Assembly (NCBI GenBank): GCA_031425275.1
Contig: JANPJA010000091.1
Location: 62,001 to 126,000, forward strand
Reading direction: 5' to 3'
Source: JAIVGV01 sp031425275
GTDB taxonomy: Bacteria; Acidobacteriota; Blastocatellia; Pyrinomonadales; Pyrinomonadaceae
DNA length: 64,000 nucleotides
The notes beneath the pieces were generated by a model. That model worked only from the letters and a program-made list of their open reading frames with translations. It had not been told where the DNA came from and made no database searches. Positions 34,374 to 42,981 of the stretch are shown here, piece by piece. How positions within the stretch are numbered: position 1 is the stretch's first letter; each line of letters begins with the position of its first letter. A program made the position numbers and the translations under genes.

Positions 34374-37055
34374 TTAACTTGACTGAGACTTCTTCGCGGC
34401 CTTTTGTGACGGGGCCGCGCGCGGGTCTTCGGGCCACGCATGACGCGGGTAGCGGCGCGAGAGCTCGCGCCGCACCTGCGGGTAGTGTCGCTCCCAAAAG
34501 CCCGCGAGGTCGGAAGTCACCTGCACCGGCCGGTTGTTGGGCGCGAGCAGTTCGAGCACTACGACAGCGCGCCCGCCCGCCACGCGCGGCGAGTCGTTCA
34601 TCCCGAAGAAGTCTTGCAGCCGCGACGCGATTGACGGCTCGCGGCCGCGCTCGTAACTCACGCGCGCCTGTCGGCCCGACGCGAGCGCGACGCGCTCCGG
34701 GGCCATCCGCGCGAGCAGCCGCGACTGCGCGGCCGTCAACTTCGCGCGCAAGTGATCGAACAACTCGCCCGCCCTCGCCGCCGCGCGCAGCTCCGCGAAA
34801 CTCCGCCGCCCTGCGCACATCGCCGTCAACGCTTCCGCCGCGTCCGCTTCCGCGAGCGCGGGGAAGTTTTCTTCGGGGAACGTGCGCGCGAGGAATTCGA
34901 CGCGCGCGAGGAAGCGTTCGCTCGACTCGCGCTCGACGAACGCCTCGACGCCCGCGACGCCCGCGGCCCCGGCCAGCACGCGCGAGACTTCCGCGCCGCG
35001 CGCATCTGGGGCGCGGGTTTCCGTCAACACGATCTGATCGTAGAGCAGTCGGCTCACGGCCTCGACCCGCTCCTGTTGAGAGTTCCAACGCGCCTCTGCC
35101 GTCTCGACGACACGCTCGGGAAAAAGATCGAGCAGCCATTCCGGCTCGACCGCGCTCGCGACCCGCACGATTGACCGGGCGGCGCGACGGCCCCCGCGCG
35201 CCGCCACGCCCGCGCGACGCTCCTCCGCCTCGACCGCGACGACGAACTCCGCGCGGCGCACCACACTCTCGGCCCCCAGCTCCGCCGCGCCCCCGCCCGC
35301 GAGCAGCAACTCGACCTCGTCCGCGCCCTCGCCCTTCGGCGTCGCCCGCCGCCGCGCGACCCGGTCGGGGTAACCGGCCAGTATCGAAATCAGCAACTCC
35401 GACTCCTGCTCGTCGCCCGGCCCGCCGCCCGCCCCCTCGCGCGCGCCGGCCGCGCCGCTCCGCGTCTGCCCCCGCGCCCTCCCCCCCGCCGCGCCGAGTG
35501 CGCGCTCGATTTGTCGCCGCGCGCTCTCGACCCGACGCGCCGCGCCCGCGTCGAGACCCATGCGCCGCAGACGCTCCGGCGCGAACCCCGCGCGCGCGGC
35601 TTCGTCGAAGAGATCGAAGAGTTCGAGCAAGTCCGACGCGCCGTGCCGGTGTGCCGTGCGACGCGCGCGCGGGGCCGCGTCCGCCGCGAACAACTCGCGC
35701 GCCCTGATGTCGCGCTCGCCGACGAGCGCGGCGACGACACAAGCCTCGCGCCCGACGCCGCGCGCGTCGGCTTCCACCACGAGCCGCGCGAGTCGCGGGT
35801 GCAGCGGGAGCCGCAGCATCCGCCGGCCCGTCTCCGTGACGCGCCCGCCGGCGTCGAGCGCGCCGAGCCGCGCGAGCAGATTTTCGGCCGCGTCGAGCGC
35901 GGGCAGCGGCGGCGACTCGAACCAGTCGAACGCGCGCAAGTCGCCGACCCCGGCGGCGTGTAGTTCGAGCGCAGGCTCGGCCAGATCGAGACGGCTGATC
36001 TCCGGCGCGTCGTGCGCGGGGCGGGCGGCGAAGTCGCGCGCGGTGTAGAGACGCAAGGCGCGGCCCGAGCGCGTCCGCCCCGCGCGGCCCGCGCGCTGCG
36101 TGGCCGACGCCTGACTGACGCGCGCGACCGCGAGCAGCGGCAGCCCCGACCACGGCGAATGAGTCGCCACGCGCGCGAGTCCCGAATCCACCACCGCCGC
36201 GACGCCCTCGATGGTGACGGATGTCTCCGCGACGTTAGTCGAGAGAATCACCTTGCGCCGGTCGGCGGATCGCACGGCCGCGTCCTGCTGCTCCGGGCTC
36301 AGCTCGCCGTGGAGCGGCACGACGAGCAGCCCGTGCTCCGCCGCGACACTCTCACACGCGCTTTGCGCCCGGCGGATTTCGCCCGCCCCCGGCAGGAAGA
36401 TCAGCACGTCGCCGTCGAGTCCTTCCGCCAACAGACGCCGCACGGCCGACTCGACCTGCGCGGCCAGCGGCCGTTCGTCCTCGCGCGCGAGGTGCTCGAT
36501 CTCGACCGGGAAGCGACGCCCTTCGGAGCGCACGACGCGGCAGCCGCCGAGATAGCGCGCGACGGGCGCGGCGTCGAGCGTCGCCGACATGGCGACGACC
36601 CGGAGGTCGGGCCGCGTGGTGAGCTGTAGTCTTCGCAACAGCGCGAGGGCGAGGTCGGCTTGCAGATGTCGCTCGTGAAATTCGTCGAGGACGACGACGC
36701 GGACGCGCGCGAGTTGCGGATCGGAGAGCAGCCGCCGCGTCAGCACGCCTTCGGTCAGGAAACGCAGTCGCGTGCGCGGCCCCGACACTTCCTCGAAGCG
36801 CACCTGATACCCGACCGTCTCGCCCGCGCGCTCGCCGCGCTCCTCGGCCACGCGCCGCGCGCTCAGACGCGCCGCCAGCCGCCGCGGCTCAAGCACCCAT
36901 ACCTCCCCTTCGCCCGCCACCCCCGCGTCGAGTAACGCCGACGGCACGCGCGTCGTCTTCCCCGCGCCCGGCGGGGCTTCGACGACGAGGCTCGCGTCGC
37001 TTTTCAGCGAAGCGACGATCTCGGGCAGGACTGAATCAATCGGGAGAGGTTGCAT
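34374..37055 (-). CDS. hrpB: ATP-dependent RNA helicase HrpB
   Basis: The 893-residue DExH helicase starts with the family-typical MQPLPIDSVLPEIVASL. Motif I is APPGAGKTTRVP, motif II is DEFHER (characteristic of HrpB), motif III SATLD, motif VI QRAGRAGR-type (ATQRAGRAGRTRSGRALRLY). The C-terminus has the HrpB-specific domain (QDFFGMNDSPRVAGGRAVVVLELLAPNNRPVQ split by short variation, then FWERHYPQVRRELSRRYPRHAWPEDP). Length matches the family with extra Arg/Ala-rich stretches around residues 500-640. ATG 37055 matches the conserved N-terminus; no ribosome site is visible because a palindromic repeat begins 6 bp upstream. Its cellular role is poorly defined even in E. coli. Confidence 0.95.
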   Translation of the reverse strand: MQPLPIDSVLPEIVASLKSDASLVVEAPPGAGKTTRVPSALLDAGVAGEGEVWVLEPRRLAARLSARRVAEERGERAGETVGYQVRFEEVSGPRTRLRFLTEGVLTRRLLSDPQLARVRVVVLDEFHERHLQADLALALLRRLQLTTRPDLRVVAMSATLDAAPVARYLGGCRVVRSEGRRFPVEIEHLAREDERPLAAQVESAVRRLLAEGLDGDVLIFLPGAGEIRRAQSACESVAAEHGLLVVPLHGELSPEQQDAAVRSADRRKVILSTNVAETSVTIEGVAAVVDSGLARVATHSPWSGLPLLAVARVSQASATQRAGRAGRTRSGRALRLYTARDFAARPAHDAPEISRLDLAEPALELHAAGVGDLRAFDWFESPPLPALDAAENLLARLGALDAGGRVTETGRRMLRLPLHPRLARLVVEADARGVGREACVVAALVGERDIRARELFAADAAPRARRTAHRHGASDLLELFDLFDEAARAGFAPERLRRMGLDAGAARRVESARRQIERALGAAGGRARGQTRSGAAGAREGAGGGPGDEQESELLISILAGYPDRVARRRATPKGEGADEVELLLAGGGAAELGAESVVRRAEFVVAVEAEERRAGVAARGGRRAARSIVRVASAVEPEWLLDLFPERVVETAEARWNSQQERVEAVSRLLYDQIVLTETRAPDARGAEVSRVLAGAAGVAGVEAFVERESSERFLARVEFLARTFPEENFPALAEADAAEALTAMCAGRRSFAELRAAARAGELFDHLRAKLTAAQSRLLARMAPERVALASGRQARVSYERGREPSIASRLQDFFGMNDSPRVAGGRAVVVLELLAPNNRPVQVTSDLAGFWERHYPQVRRELSRRYPRHAWPEDPRAAPSQKAAKKSQSS

Positions 37056-37060
37056 AATGC

Positions 37061-37180
37061 GGTCAGTGGTCAGTTGTCCGTGGTCAGTTGTTCGTGCTTC
37101 ACGAGCGACTGCCTGAAGATGACCTCTCAACACTCAGCGGCACTCAAAAACAACTGACCACTGACCACTGACCACTGACT
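37061..37180. repeat. composite palindrome (GGTCAGTGGTCAGTTGTC family)
   Basis: Left arm GGTCAGTGGTCAGTTGTCCG...CAGTTGTT (37061-37092) and right arm ...AACAACTGACCACTGACCAC (37149 on) are complementary and contain tandem TGGTCAG units. The element spans the whole gap from just before the hrpB start to the stop codon of the CvpA-CAP gene. Confidence 0.88.
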
Positions 37181-38144
37181 AGTTGCGGAAATTCTGCGTC
37201 ACCATCAGCCCGCGCCGCCCGCCGTCGAGGATGCCGATGCCGAGTCGGCCGAAGCCCGGCTGGAGGATGTTGGCGCGGTGGCCGGGCGAGTTCATCAACC
37301 CCGTGTGCGCGATGTGGAGCGTGGGCGCGAGCGCCAAGTTCTCGCCCGCCGTGCGGTACGTGACGCCCGCGCCCGTCATGCGGTCGAAGGGACTCAGGCC
37401 CTCCGGCGTCTGGTGCGCGAAGTAGCCGCGCGCGAACATGTCGGCCGAATGTTTGCGCGCCACCTCGGTCATTTCGGGGTCGGGCGCGAGCCGGCCCAGG
37501 CCCGCCGCCGCGCGCTCGCGGTTGACGAGTTCGAGCATCTGCGCTTCCAGGTCGGGCCGCGTCTTCTTGACCTCGACTTTGTAGGGCAGCTCGACGCGCT
37601 CGTCCGAGCCGGGCCGCGGCGTCATCAGGCGGTTGAGCGTCTGCGCGACGGCGTCGGTGAAGACGGAGCGGAGCGTGAGTTCCACCCGCTCGGTCTGCGC
37701 CGAGAGCCGGTTGGCGAGTTCACTCCGGCGGACGGTTTCGCGCGCGCTGTCGGGCAGCGGGATGGTGAGGAGCAGCGACGCCGTGATGGCGGCGGCCACC
37801 AAACCGCTCGCGAGTCCGGGCAACATGCCGAGCCACTTGTTCGCGCGCCGCTCGTGCGTGCCTTCGGGCAGGCGGCGCAGCAACAGGTGGCCGGTGAGTT
37901 GGACTGCCAGCCCGGCCGCGAACGCGGCGATGAGGAACGCGACGGGCCTGTCCCACACTTCGTCCCACCCGACGTGCGGGCCGATGGCGCGCGCAATCGG
38001 CTCGTGGTAGCGAAGGCCCGCCATCATCCCGCAGACCCAGCGCAGCAGATCGATGAGGCCGTGGAGAAAGCCGCGCCGGTAGCCCAGCCACACGCACAGG
38101 CCGACAAGCAGGACGAGTAACAAATCTACAATGGTCAGGCTCAT
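37179..38144 (-). CDS. CvpA-like membrane domain fused to a CAP/SCP domain
   Basis: The 321-residue protein begins with four hydrophobic helices of CvpA type (TIVDLLLVLLVGLCVWLGYRRGF; ~1-130). A ~50-residue linker follows, then a CAP (cysteine-rich secretory/SCP) domain (~205-321). Its conserved pieces are LVNRERAAAGL, HSADMFARGYFAHQTPEG, GENLA and LMNSPGHRANILQPGFGRLGIG; the His residues of HSADM and GHRAN are the usual CAP cavity ligands. The CAP part should face the periplasm. Fusions of this type occur in several bacterial phyla; function is unknown. The TAG stop abuts the palindromic repeat. The next gene upstream (ppk) is divergent. Confidence 0.88.
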   Translation of the reverse strand: MSLTIVDLLLVLLVGLCVWLGYRRGFLHGLIDLLRWVCGMMAGLRYHEPIARAIGPHVGWDEVWDRPVAFLIAAFAAGLAVQLTGHLLLRRLPEGTHERRANKWLGMLPGLASGLVAAAITASLLLTIPLPDSARETVRRSELANRLSAQTERVELTLRSVFTDAVAQTLNRLMTPRPGSDERVELPYKVEVKKTRPDLEAQMLELVNRERAAAGLGRLAPDPEMTEVARKHSADMFARGYFAHQTPEGLSPFDRMTGAGVTYRTAGENLALAPTLHIAHTGLMNSPGHRANILQPGFGRLGIGILDGGRRGLMVTQNFRN

Positions 38145-38520
38145 GTCTCCCCCACAGGTTCGTGCCGACGACTCACTTAACAGAAATTACAACGCGGCGG
38201 TGAGCCGTTCGCCGACTCGTCCGACTCTCGCACGAATAAATCCTAAACCGTCACGCGCCATTTAAGAAACTCTCGCGTCCCCCGCCGCGCCGCCCCGGCG
38301 GGCCGCGTCACCTGGCTCGCGCCGGGCCGCGCGGCCCCGCTCCTGACTCGCGGGTGAAGGTGGAGTTAAATTCAGGTTAAATCTTCGCCGGCATCCGCGC
38401 CCCGCCTTCACCCGCGCCGGAGGGCCGTGTTAGCTTGCGTGGCTCACGCCGGGGGCGGCGTGCTAAGCTCGAACAGACTCCCCTTGTTGAAGTCCGTTAG
38501 TAGAAGAGGTCGGCCGAGTT
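38145..38520. other. divergent intergenic region between the CvpA-CAP gene and ppk
   Basis: 376 bp. It should hold promoters for both neighbours but I find no clear consensus pair. It includes GC-rich self-complementary stretches around 38300-38340. The ppk ribosome site is probably AGAAGAGG ending about 12 nt before ATG 38521. Confidence 0.45.
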
Positions 38521-40680
38521 ATGTCCACCGGCGGTAAAGCACCCGCGCGAGGCGAGGGACGGGGCGGCGCGAGCGCGCGAGCGAGCGTCGCCCTCCCGCC
38601 GTCGCTGCTGCACAACCAGCAACTGCTCATCAACCGCGAGCTGAGCTGGCTCGAATTCAACCGCCGCGTCCTCGAAGAGTCGCTCGACCCCGCGCACCCG
38701 CTGCTCGAACGCCTCAAATTCCTCTCCATCTTCTCGACCAACCTCGACGAGTTTTTCATGATCCGCGTCTCGGGTCTGATGGAAGAACTCGAAGAAGAAG
38801 TGGCGGAGCTGTCGCCCGACGGGCTAAGCCCCGCCGAGCAGTTGCGCGAGATCAGCGCGCGGCTGCGGCCCATGCTCGCCGAACAACTCCGCTGCCTCCA
38901 CGGGGAGGTGCTGCCCGCGCTCGCCGCGCACGGCGTCGAGCTGGCCACTTACGAACAACTCACGCCGGCCGAGCGCGAGCGGGCCGACATTTATTTCCGC
39001 GAGCACGTCTTCCCCGTCCTGACTCCGCAGGCCGTCGATCCGTCGCACCCGTTCCCCTACATCTCGAATTTGAGTCTCAACCTCGGCCTGATGATCGAGC
39101 CGCGCGAGCGGGCCGAAGGGGCCGCCCCGCTCCCCTTCGTCAAAACCGGCCCGCGCTTCGCGCGCGTTAAAATCCCGCCCACCGTCCCGCGCCTCGTCGC
39201 CGTCGACGACTCCGGCCGCCGCTTCTCGTTCCTCGGCAGCGTCATCGCCGCCAACGCGCACGTCCTCTTCCCCGGCATGAAGACCGGCCGCAGCCACCTC
39301 TTCCGCGTCACGCGCGACGCCGACATCGAGCTGATGGAAGACGAGGCGGGCGACCTCCTCCAGTTGATGGTGCAGCAACTGCGCAAGCGCCGCTTCGGCG
39401 CGGCCGTCCGCCTCGAAGTCGGGGCCGAGACGCCGCCGGAAATGGTCGGTCACCTGACGGCCGCGCTCGAACTCGGCCCCGAAGATGTCTATGTCACCGA
39501 CGGCTTCATCAACATCCCCGATCTGATGCCGCTCTACGCGCTCGACTTCCCCGATCTCAAGGACAAGCCCTTGCAGACGACTCTGCCCCCCGCGCTCAAA
39601 AAGGGGCGCAACGTCTTCGAGGCCGTCCGCGAGTCGGACGTGCTGCTCCACCACCCTTACACGTCCTACACGGCCGTCACCGACTTCATCAGCGCGGCCG
39701 CCACCGACCCGGACGTGGTCGCCATCAAGATGTGCCTCTACCGCACGGGCCGCCACTCGCCCGTCGTGCAGGCTTTGATGGAGGCCAGCGCGCGCGGCAA
39801 ACAGGTGGCCGTCCTCGTCGAACTGAAGGCCCGCTTCGACGAGGAGAACAACATCGAGTGGGCGCGGCAGTTGGAGCGCGGCGGCGTCCACGTCGTGTAC
39901 GGCGTGCTCGGCTTGAAGACCCACTCGAAGGTCGCGCTCGTCGTCCGCCGCGAGGGGGAGCGGCTGCGCCGCTACGTCCACGTCGCCACGGGCAACTACA
40001 ACCCCGTCACCTCGCGCGCCTACACCGACTTCGGCCTCTTCACCGCCGACGAAGAGTTCGGCGCGGACGCCAGCGAGCTGTTCAACTTCCTGACCGGCTG
40101 CTCGCGCCAGACCGAATACCTGCGCCTGCTCGTCGCGCCCGTCAACCTGCGCGAGTCGCTGACCGCGCTCATCCGCCGCGAGCGCGAACACCGACTCGCG
40201 CACCGGCCCGCGCGCATCGTCGCCAAGATCAACAGCCTGACGGACACCGACATCATCCGCGAGCTGTACGAGGCCTCGCAGGCGGGCGTCCCCGTCGATC
40301 TCATCGTGCGCGGCGTCTGCATGTTGCGGCCCGGCGTGCCCGGCCTCTCCGAGACGATCACGGTGCGCAGCATCGTCGGGAGATTCTTAGAGCACAGCCG
40401 CGCCATCTTCTTCAAGAACGGCGGCGACCCGGACGTTTACATCGGCAGCGCCGACTTGATGCAGCGCAACCTCGACCGCCGCGTCGAATCAGTCGCGCCG
40501 GTGCGCGACCCGCGCCTGCGCCTCCGGCTCGAAGAAATTCTCGACGCCTACCTGCGCGACAACACCAAGGCCCGCCGCCTCCTCCCCGACGGAACCTACG
40601 AGCGCGTCCGCCCCGCCCCCGGCGAAGAGACCTTCGACGCGCAAGTCCACTTCGCACAGCCCGCCACGCCGGCCAACTGA
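38521..40680 (+). CDS. ppk: polyphosphate kinase 1
   Basis: The 719-residue enzyme makes long-chain polyphosphate from ATP. All PPK1 landmarks are present: the N-terminal NRELSWLEFNRRVLEES, the STNLDEFFMIRVSGL helix, the phosphorylated His468 (LKTHSKVALVV) and the second conserved His487 (YVHVATGNYNP). Their 19-residue spacing is the same as between His435 and His454 of the E. coli enzyme. DFGLFTADEEFG and the C-terminal SADLMQRNLDRRVE are also intact. Length is normal. It is followed after ~290 bp (containing a nested palindrome) by treZ in the same direction; polyphosphate and trehalose are both stress/storage compounds, but no shared regulation is evident. Confidence 0.97.
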   Translation: MSTGGKAPARGEGRGGASARASVALPPSLLHNQQLLINRELSWLEFNRRVLEESLDPAHPLLERLKFLSIFSTNLDEFFMIRVSGLMEELEEEVAELSPDGLSPAEQLREISARLRPMLAEQLRCLHGEVLPALAAHGVELATYEQLTPAERERADIYFREHVFPVLTPQAVDPSHPFPYISNLSLNLGLMIEPRERAEGAAPLPFVKTGPRFARVKIPPTVPRLVAVDDSGRRFSFLGSVIAANAHVLFPGMKTGRSHLFRVTRDADIELMEDEAGDLLQLMVQQLRKRRFGAAVRLEVGAETPPEMVGHLTAALELGPEDVYVTDGFINIPDLMPLYALDFPDLKDKPLQTTLPPALKKGRNVFEAVRESDVLLHHPYTSYTAVTDFISAAATDPDVVAIKMCLYRTGRHSPVVQALMEASARGKQVAVLVELKARFDEENNIEWARQLERGGVHVVYGVLGLKTHSKVALVVRREGERLRRYVHVATGNYNPVTSRAYTDFGLFTADEEFGADASELFNFLTGCSRQTEYLRLLVAPVNLRESLTALIRREREHRLAHRPARIVAKINSLTDTDIIRELYEASQAGVPVDLIVRGVCMLRPGVPGLSETITVRSIVGRFLEHSRAIFFKNGGDPDVYIGSADLMQRNLDRRVESVAPVRDPRLRLRLEEILDAYLRDNTKARRLLPDGTYERVRPAPGEETFDAQVHFAQPATPAN

Positions 40681-40688
40681 CGCAGAAT

Positions 40689-40892
40689 GCGGATTGTGGA
40701 TGAGACTAAAACATTCACCGCCGAGACGCGGAGGACGCAGAGGGGGCGCAGAGAAGAAGTTGTCTTCCTCTGCGCCCCCTCCGCGTTCTCTGCGTCTCGG
40801 CGGTGAGTCTTACTTGTTAGTCGCACTCAATCGCAACTCGCTATACAGGAACCGTTCAGCATGTGATCTGTTCTCCAATCCACAATCCGCAA
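40689..40892. repeat. nested palindromes: GCGGATTGTGGA outer arms around a CACCGCCGAGACGCGGAGG element
   Basis: Outer arms GCGGATTGTGGATGAGA (40689-40705) and TCTCCAATCCACAATCCGC (40871-40889) surround an inner palindrome, TTCACCGCCGAGACGCGGAG... (40714-40752) paired with 40764-40807. Two repeat families are therefore stacked one inside the other. The element sits in the ppk-treZ gap and may act as the ppk terminator. Confidence 0.85.
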
Positions 40893-40974
40893 TCCTCGTT
40901 TGACGCACCGGCATCAGACCTGTTTACAATCAGGCGCAATCTTTACAGCCAACAAGTCAGGGGATATGTGACGG

Positions 40975-42960
40975 ATGGAAGATAACTTCCGGCGCAGGCT
41001 GCCCGTCGGCGCGGAAGTCACGCCGGCGGGCGGCGCACATTTTCGCGTCTGGGCCCCGCGCCGCGCGCGCGTCGAAGTGATCTTGGAGACCGAGACGGGC
41101 GCGCGCTCTGCCGAGTTCGAGCTGCGCGCCGAAGCGGGCGGCTACTTCTCCGCTCACTCCGGGGACGCGCGCGCCGGTTCGCTCTACCGCTTCCGCCTCG
41201 ACGGCGACGACTCGTACCTCTACCCCGACCCCGCCTCGCGCTTCCAGCCCGCGGGGCCGCACGGCCCTTCACAGATCGTCGATCCGGCGGCGTTCGAGTG
41301 GGCCGACGCGAGTTGGCGCGGCGTTAAGCTTCGCGGCCAGATCATCTACGAGATGCACGTCGGCACGTTCACGCCGGAAGGCACTTGGGCGGCCGCCGCG
41401 CGCGAGCTGGCGGAGCTGGCGGACTTCGGCATCACCTGCGTCGAGATGATGCCGGTCGCGGACTTCCCCGGCCGCTTCGGCTGGGGCTACGACGGCGTCA
41501 ACATGTTCGCCCCGACGCGGCTCTACGGCGCGCCCGACGATCTGCGCCGCTTCGTCGCGGAAGCGCACCGGGTCGGCGTCGCCGTCATCCTCGACGTGGT
41601 CTATAACCACTTCGGCCCCGACGGCAACTACCTCGGTCAGTTCTCCGACGACTACACGACCGACCGCCACGATAACGACTGGGGCGAGGCACTCAACTTC
41701 GACGGCGACAACTCCGCCCCCGTCCGCGAGTTCTTCGTCGCCAACGCCGGCTACTGGACGGATGAGTTTCACTTCGACGGCCTGCGCCTCGACGCGACGC
41801 AGCAGATTTTCGACTCGTCGCCGGAGCACATCCTGACCGCCGTCGGCCGAAGCGTGCGCGCGGCCGCCGCCGGGCGCGACACGATCATCGTCGCCGAGAA
41901 CGAGACGCAGGAAACCCGCCTCGTGAGGGCGACGGGGCGCGGCGGCTACGGCCTCGACGCCTTGTGGAACGACGACTTTCATCACAGCGCCTTCGTCGCC
42001 CTCACCGGGCGCAACGAGGCCTACTACACCGATCACCTCGGCCAACCGCAGGAGTTAATCTCGGCCGTCAAATACGGCTACCTCTATCAGGGGCAGCGTT
42101 ACAAGTGGCAGCGCGGGCGGCGCGGCACGCCCGCCTTCGATCTCGCCCCCGAAGCGTTCGTCAACTTCATCGAGAACCATGACCAGACCGCGAACTCGGC
42201 GCGCGGCGAGCGTCTCCACCAGTTGACGAGTCCCGGGCGCTTACGCGCGATGACCGCGCTCGTGCTGCTCGCGCCCGCGACGCCGATGCTCTTTCAAGGG
42301 CAAGAGTTCGCGTCGTCCGCGCCGTTTTTGTTCTTCGCGGATCACGGCGACGAGTTGGGCCGGCTCGTGCGCGAGGGCCGCGCCGATTTCCTCGCGCAGT
42401 TCCGCAGCATCGCGACGCGCGAGGCGCGGGAGGGACTGCGCGACCCCTCCGACCTCGGCACGTTCGAGGCGTGCAAGCTCGATCTCTCCGAGCGCGGGCG
42501 CAACCGCCACGTCTATGACCTGCACCGCGATTTGCTCCGCCTGCGCCGCGACGACGCGGTCTTTGGCGCACAGCGTCACCGCGCGGTGGATGGCGCGGTG
42601 CTCGGCCCCGAAGCGTTTGTCCTGCGCTTCTTCGGCGAAGATGGCGACGACCGCCTGCTCGTCGTCAACTTCGGCCGCGACCTCCGCCTCAACCCCGCGC
42701 CCGAACCGCTGCTCGCGCCGCCCGCCGGGAAGCTCTGGTCGATCCTCTGGTCGAGCGAGGCTTACGCCTACGGCGGCGCGGGCACGCCGACCCTTGAGAC
42801 GAGGGACAACTGGGGCATCCCCGGCCACGCCGCCGTCGCGCTCGCGCCCGCGCCCGCCAGCACTGTGCCAGACCGCGCGGCCAACGAAGGCGGCGAGAGC
42901 GAGGAGACCGAGACGCGCCGCGAGGCTCTGGCCGAAGCCGCCGGGCAGCGCGACGAATAA
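40975..42960 (+). CDS. treZ: maltooligosyltrehalose trehalohydrolase (GH13)
   Basis: The 661-residue enzyme releases trehalose from maltooligosyltrehalose, the second step of the TreY-TreZ route. It has an N-terminal CBM48-like domain (GGAHFRVWAPRRARVEVIL) and a GH13 barrel: VVYNHFGPDGNYL, nucleophile Asp273 (FDGLRLDATQQI), acid/base Glu308 (VAENET) and transition-state Asp403 (ENHDQTAN). The residues around ATQQIFDSSPEHIL and the WNDDFHHSAFVALTGRNEAYY segment are typical of TreZ rather than of branching enzyme. The C-terminal ~50 residues are a poorly conserved acidic tail. The debranching gene follows after 21 bp, suggesting an operon. Confidence 0.95.
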   Translation: MEDNFRRRLPVGAEVTPAGGAHFRVWAPRRARVEVILETETGARSAEFELRAEAGGYFSAHSGDARAGSLYRFRLDGDDSYLYPDPASRFQPAGPHGPSQIVDPAAFEWADASWRGVKLRGQIIYEMHVGTFTPEGTWAAAARELAELADFGITCVEMMPVADFPGRFGWGYDGVNMFAPTRLYGAPDDLRRFVAEAHRVGVAVILDVVYNHFGPDGNYLGQFSDDYTTDRHDNDWGEALNFDGDNSAPVREFFVANAGYWTDEFHFDGLRLDATQQIFDSSPEHILTAVGRSVRAAAAGRDTIIVAENETQETRLVRATGRGGYGLDALWNDDFHHSAFVALTGRNEAYYTDHLGQPQELISAVKYGYLYQGQRYKWQRGRRGTPAFDLAPEAFVNFIENHDQTANSARGERLHQLTSPGRLRAMTALVLLAPATPMLFQGQEFASSAPFLFFADHGDELGRLVREGRADFLAQFRSIATREAREGLRDPSDLGTFEACKLDLSERGRNRHVYDLHRDLLRLRRDDAVFGAQRHRAVDGAVLGPEAFVLRFFGEDGDDRLLVVNFGRDLRLNPAPEPLLAPPAGKLWSILWSSEAYAYGGAGTPTLETRDNWGIPGHAAVALAPAPASTVPDRAANEGGESEETETRREALAEAAGQRDE

Positions 42961-42981
42961 GCGAAGACGGATGAGCGAGGG

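Noticed and set aside
34210..36153. 647-codon minus-strand frame overlapping hrpB in another frame
   Set aside because: Arg/Ala/Gly-rich translation typical of a shifted frame in GC-rich DNA; hrpB motifs are in the other frame.
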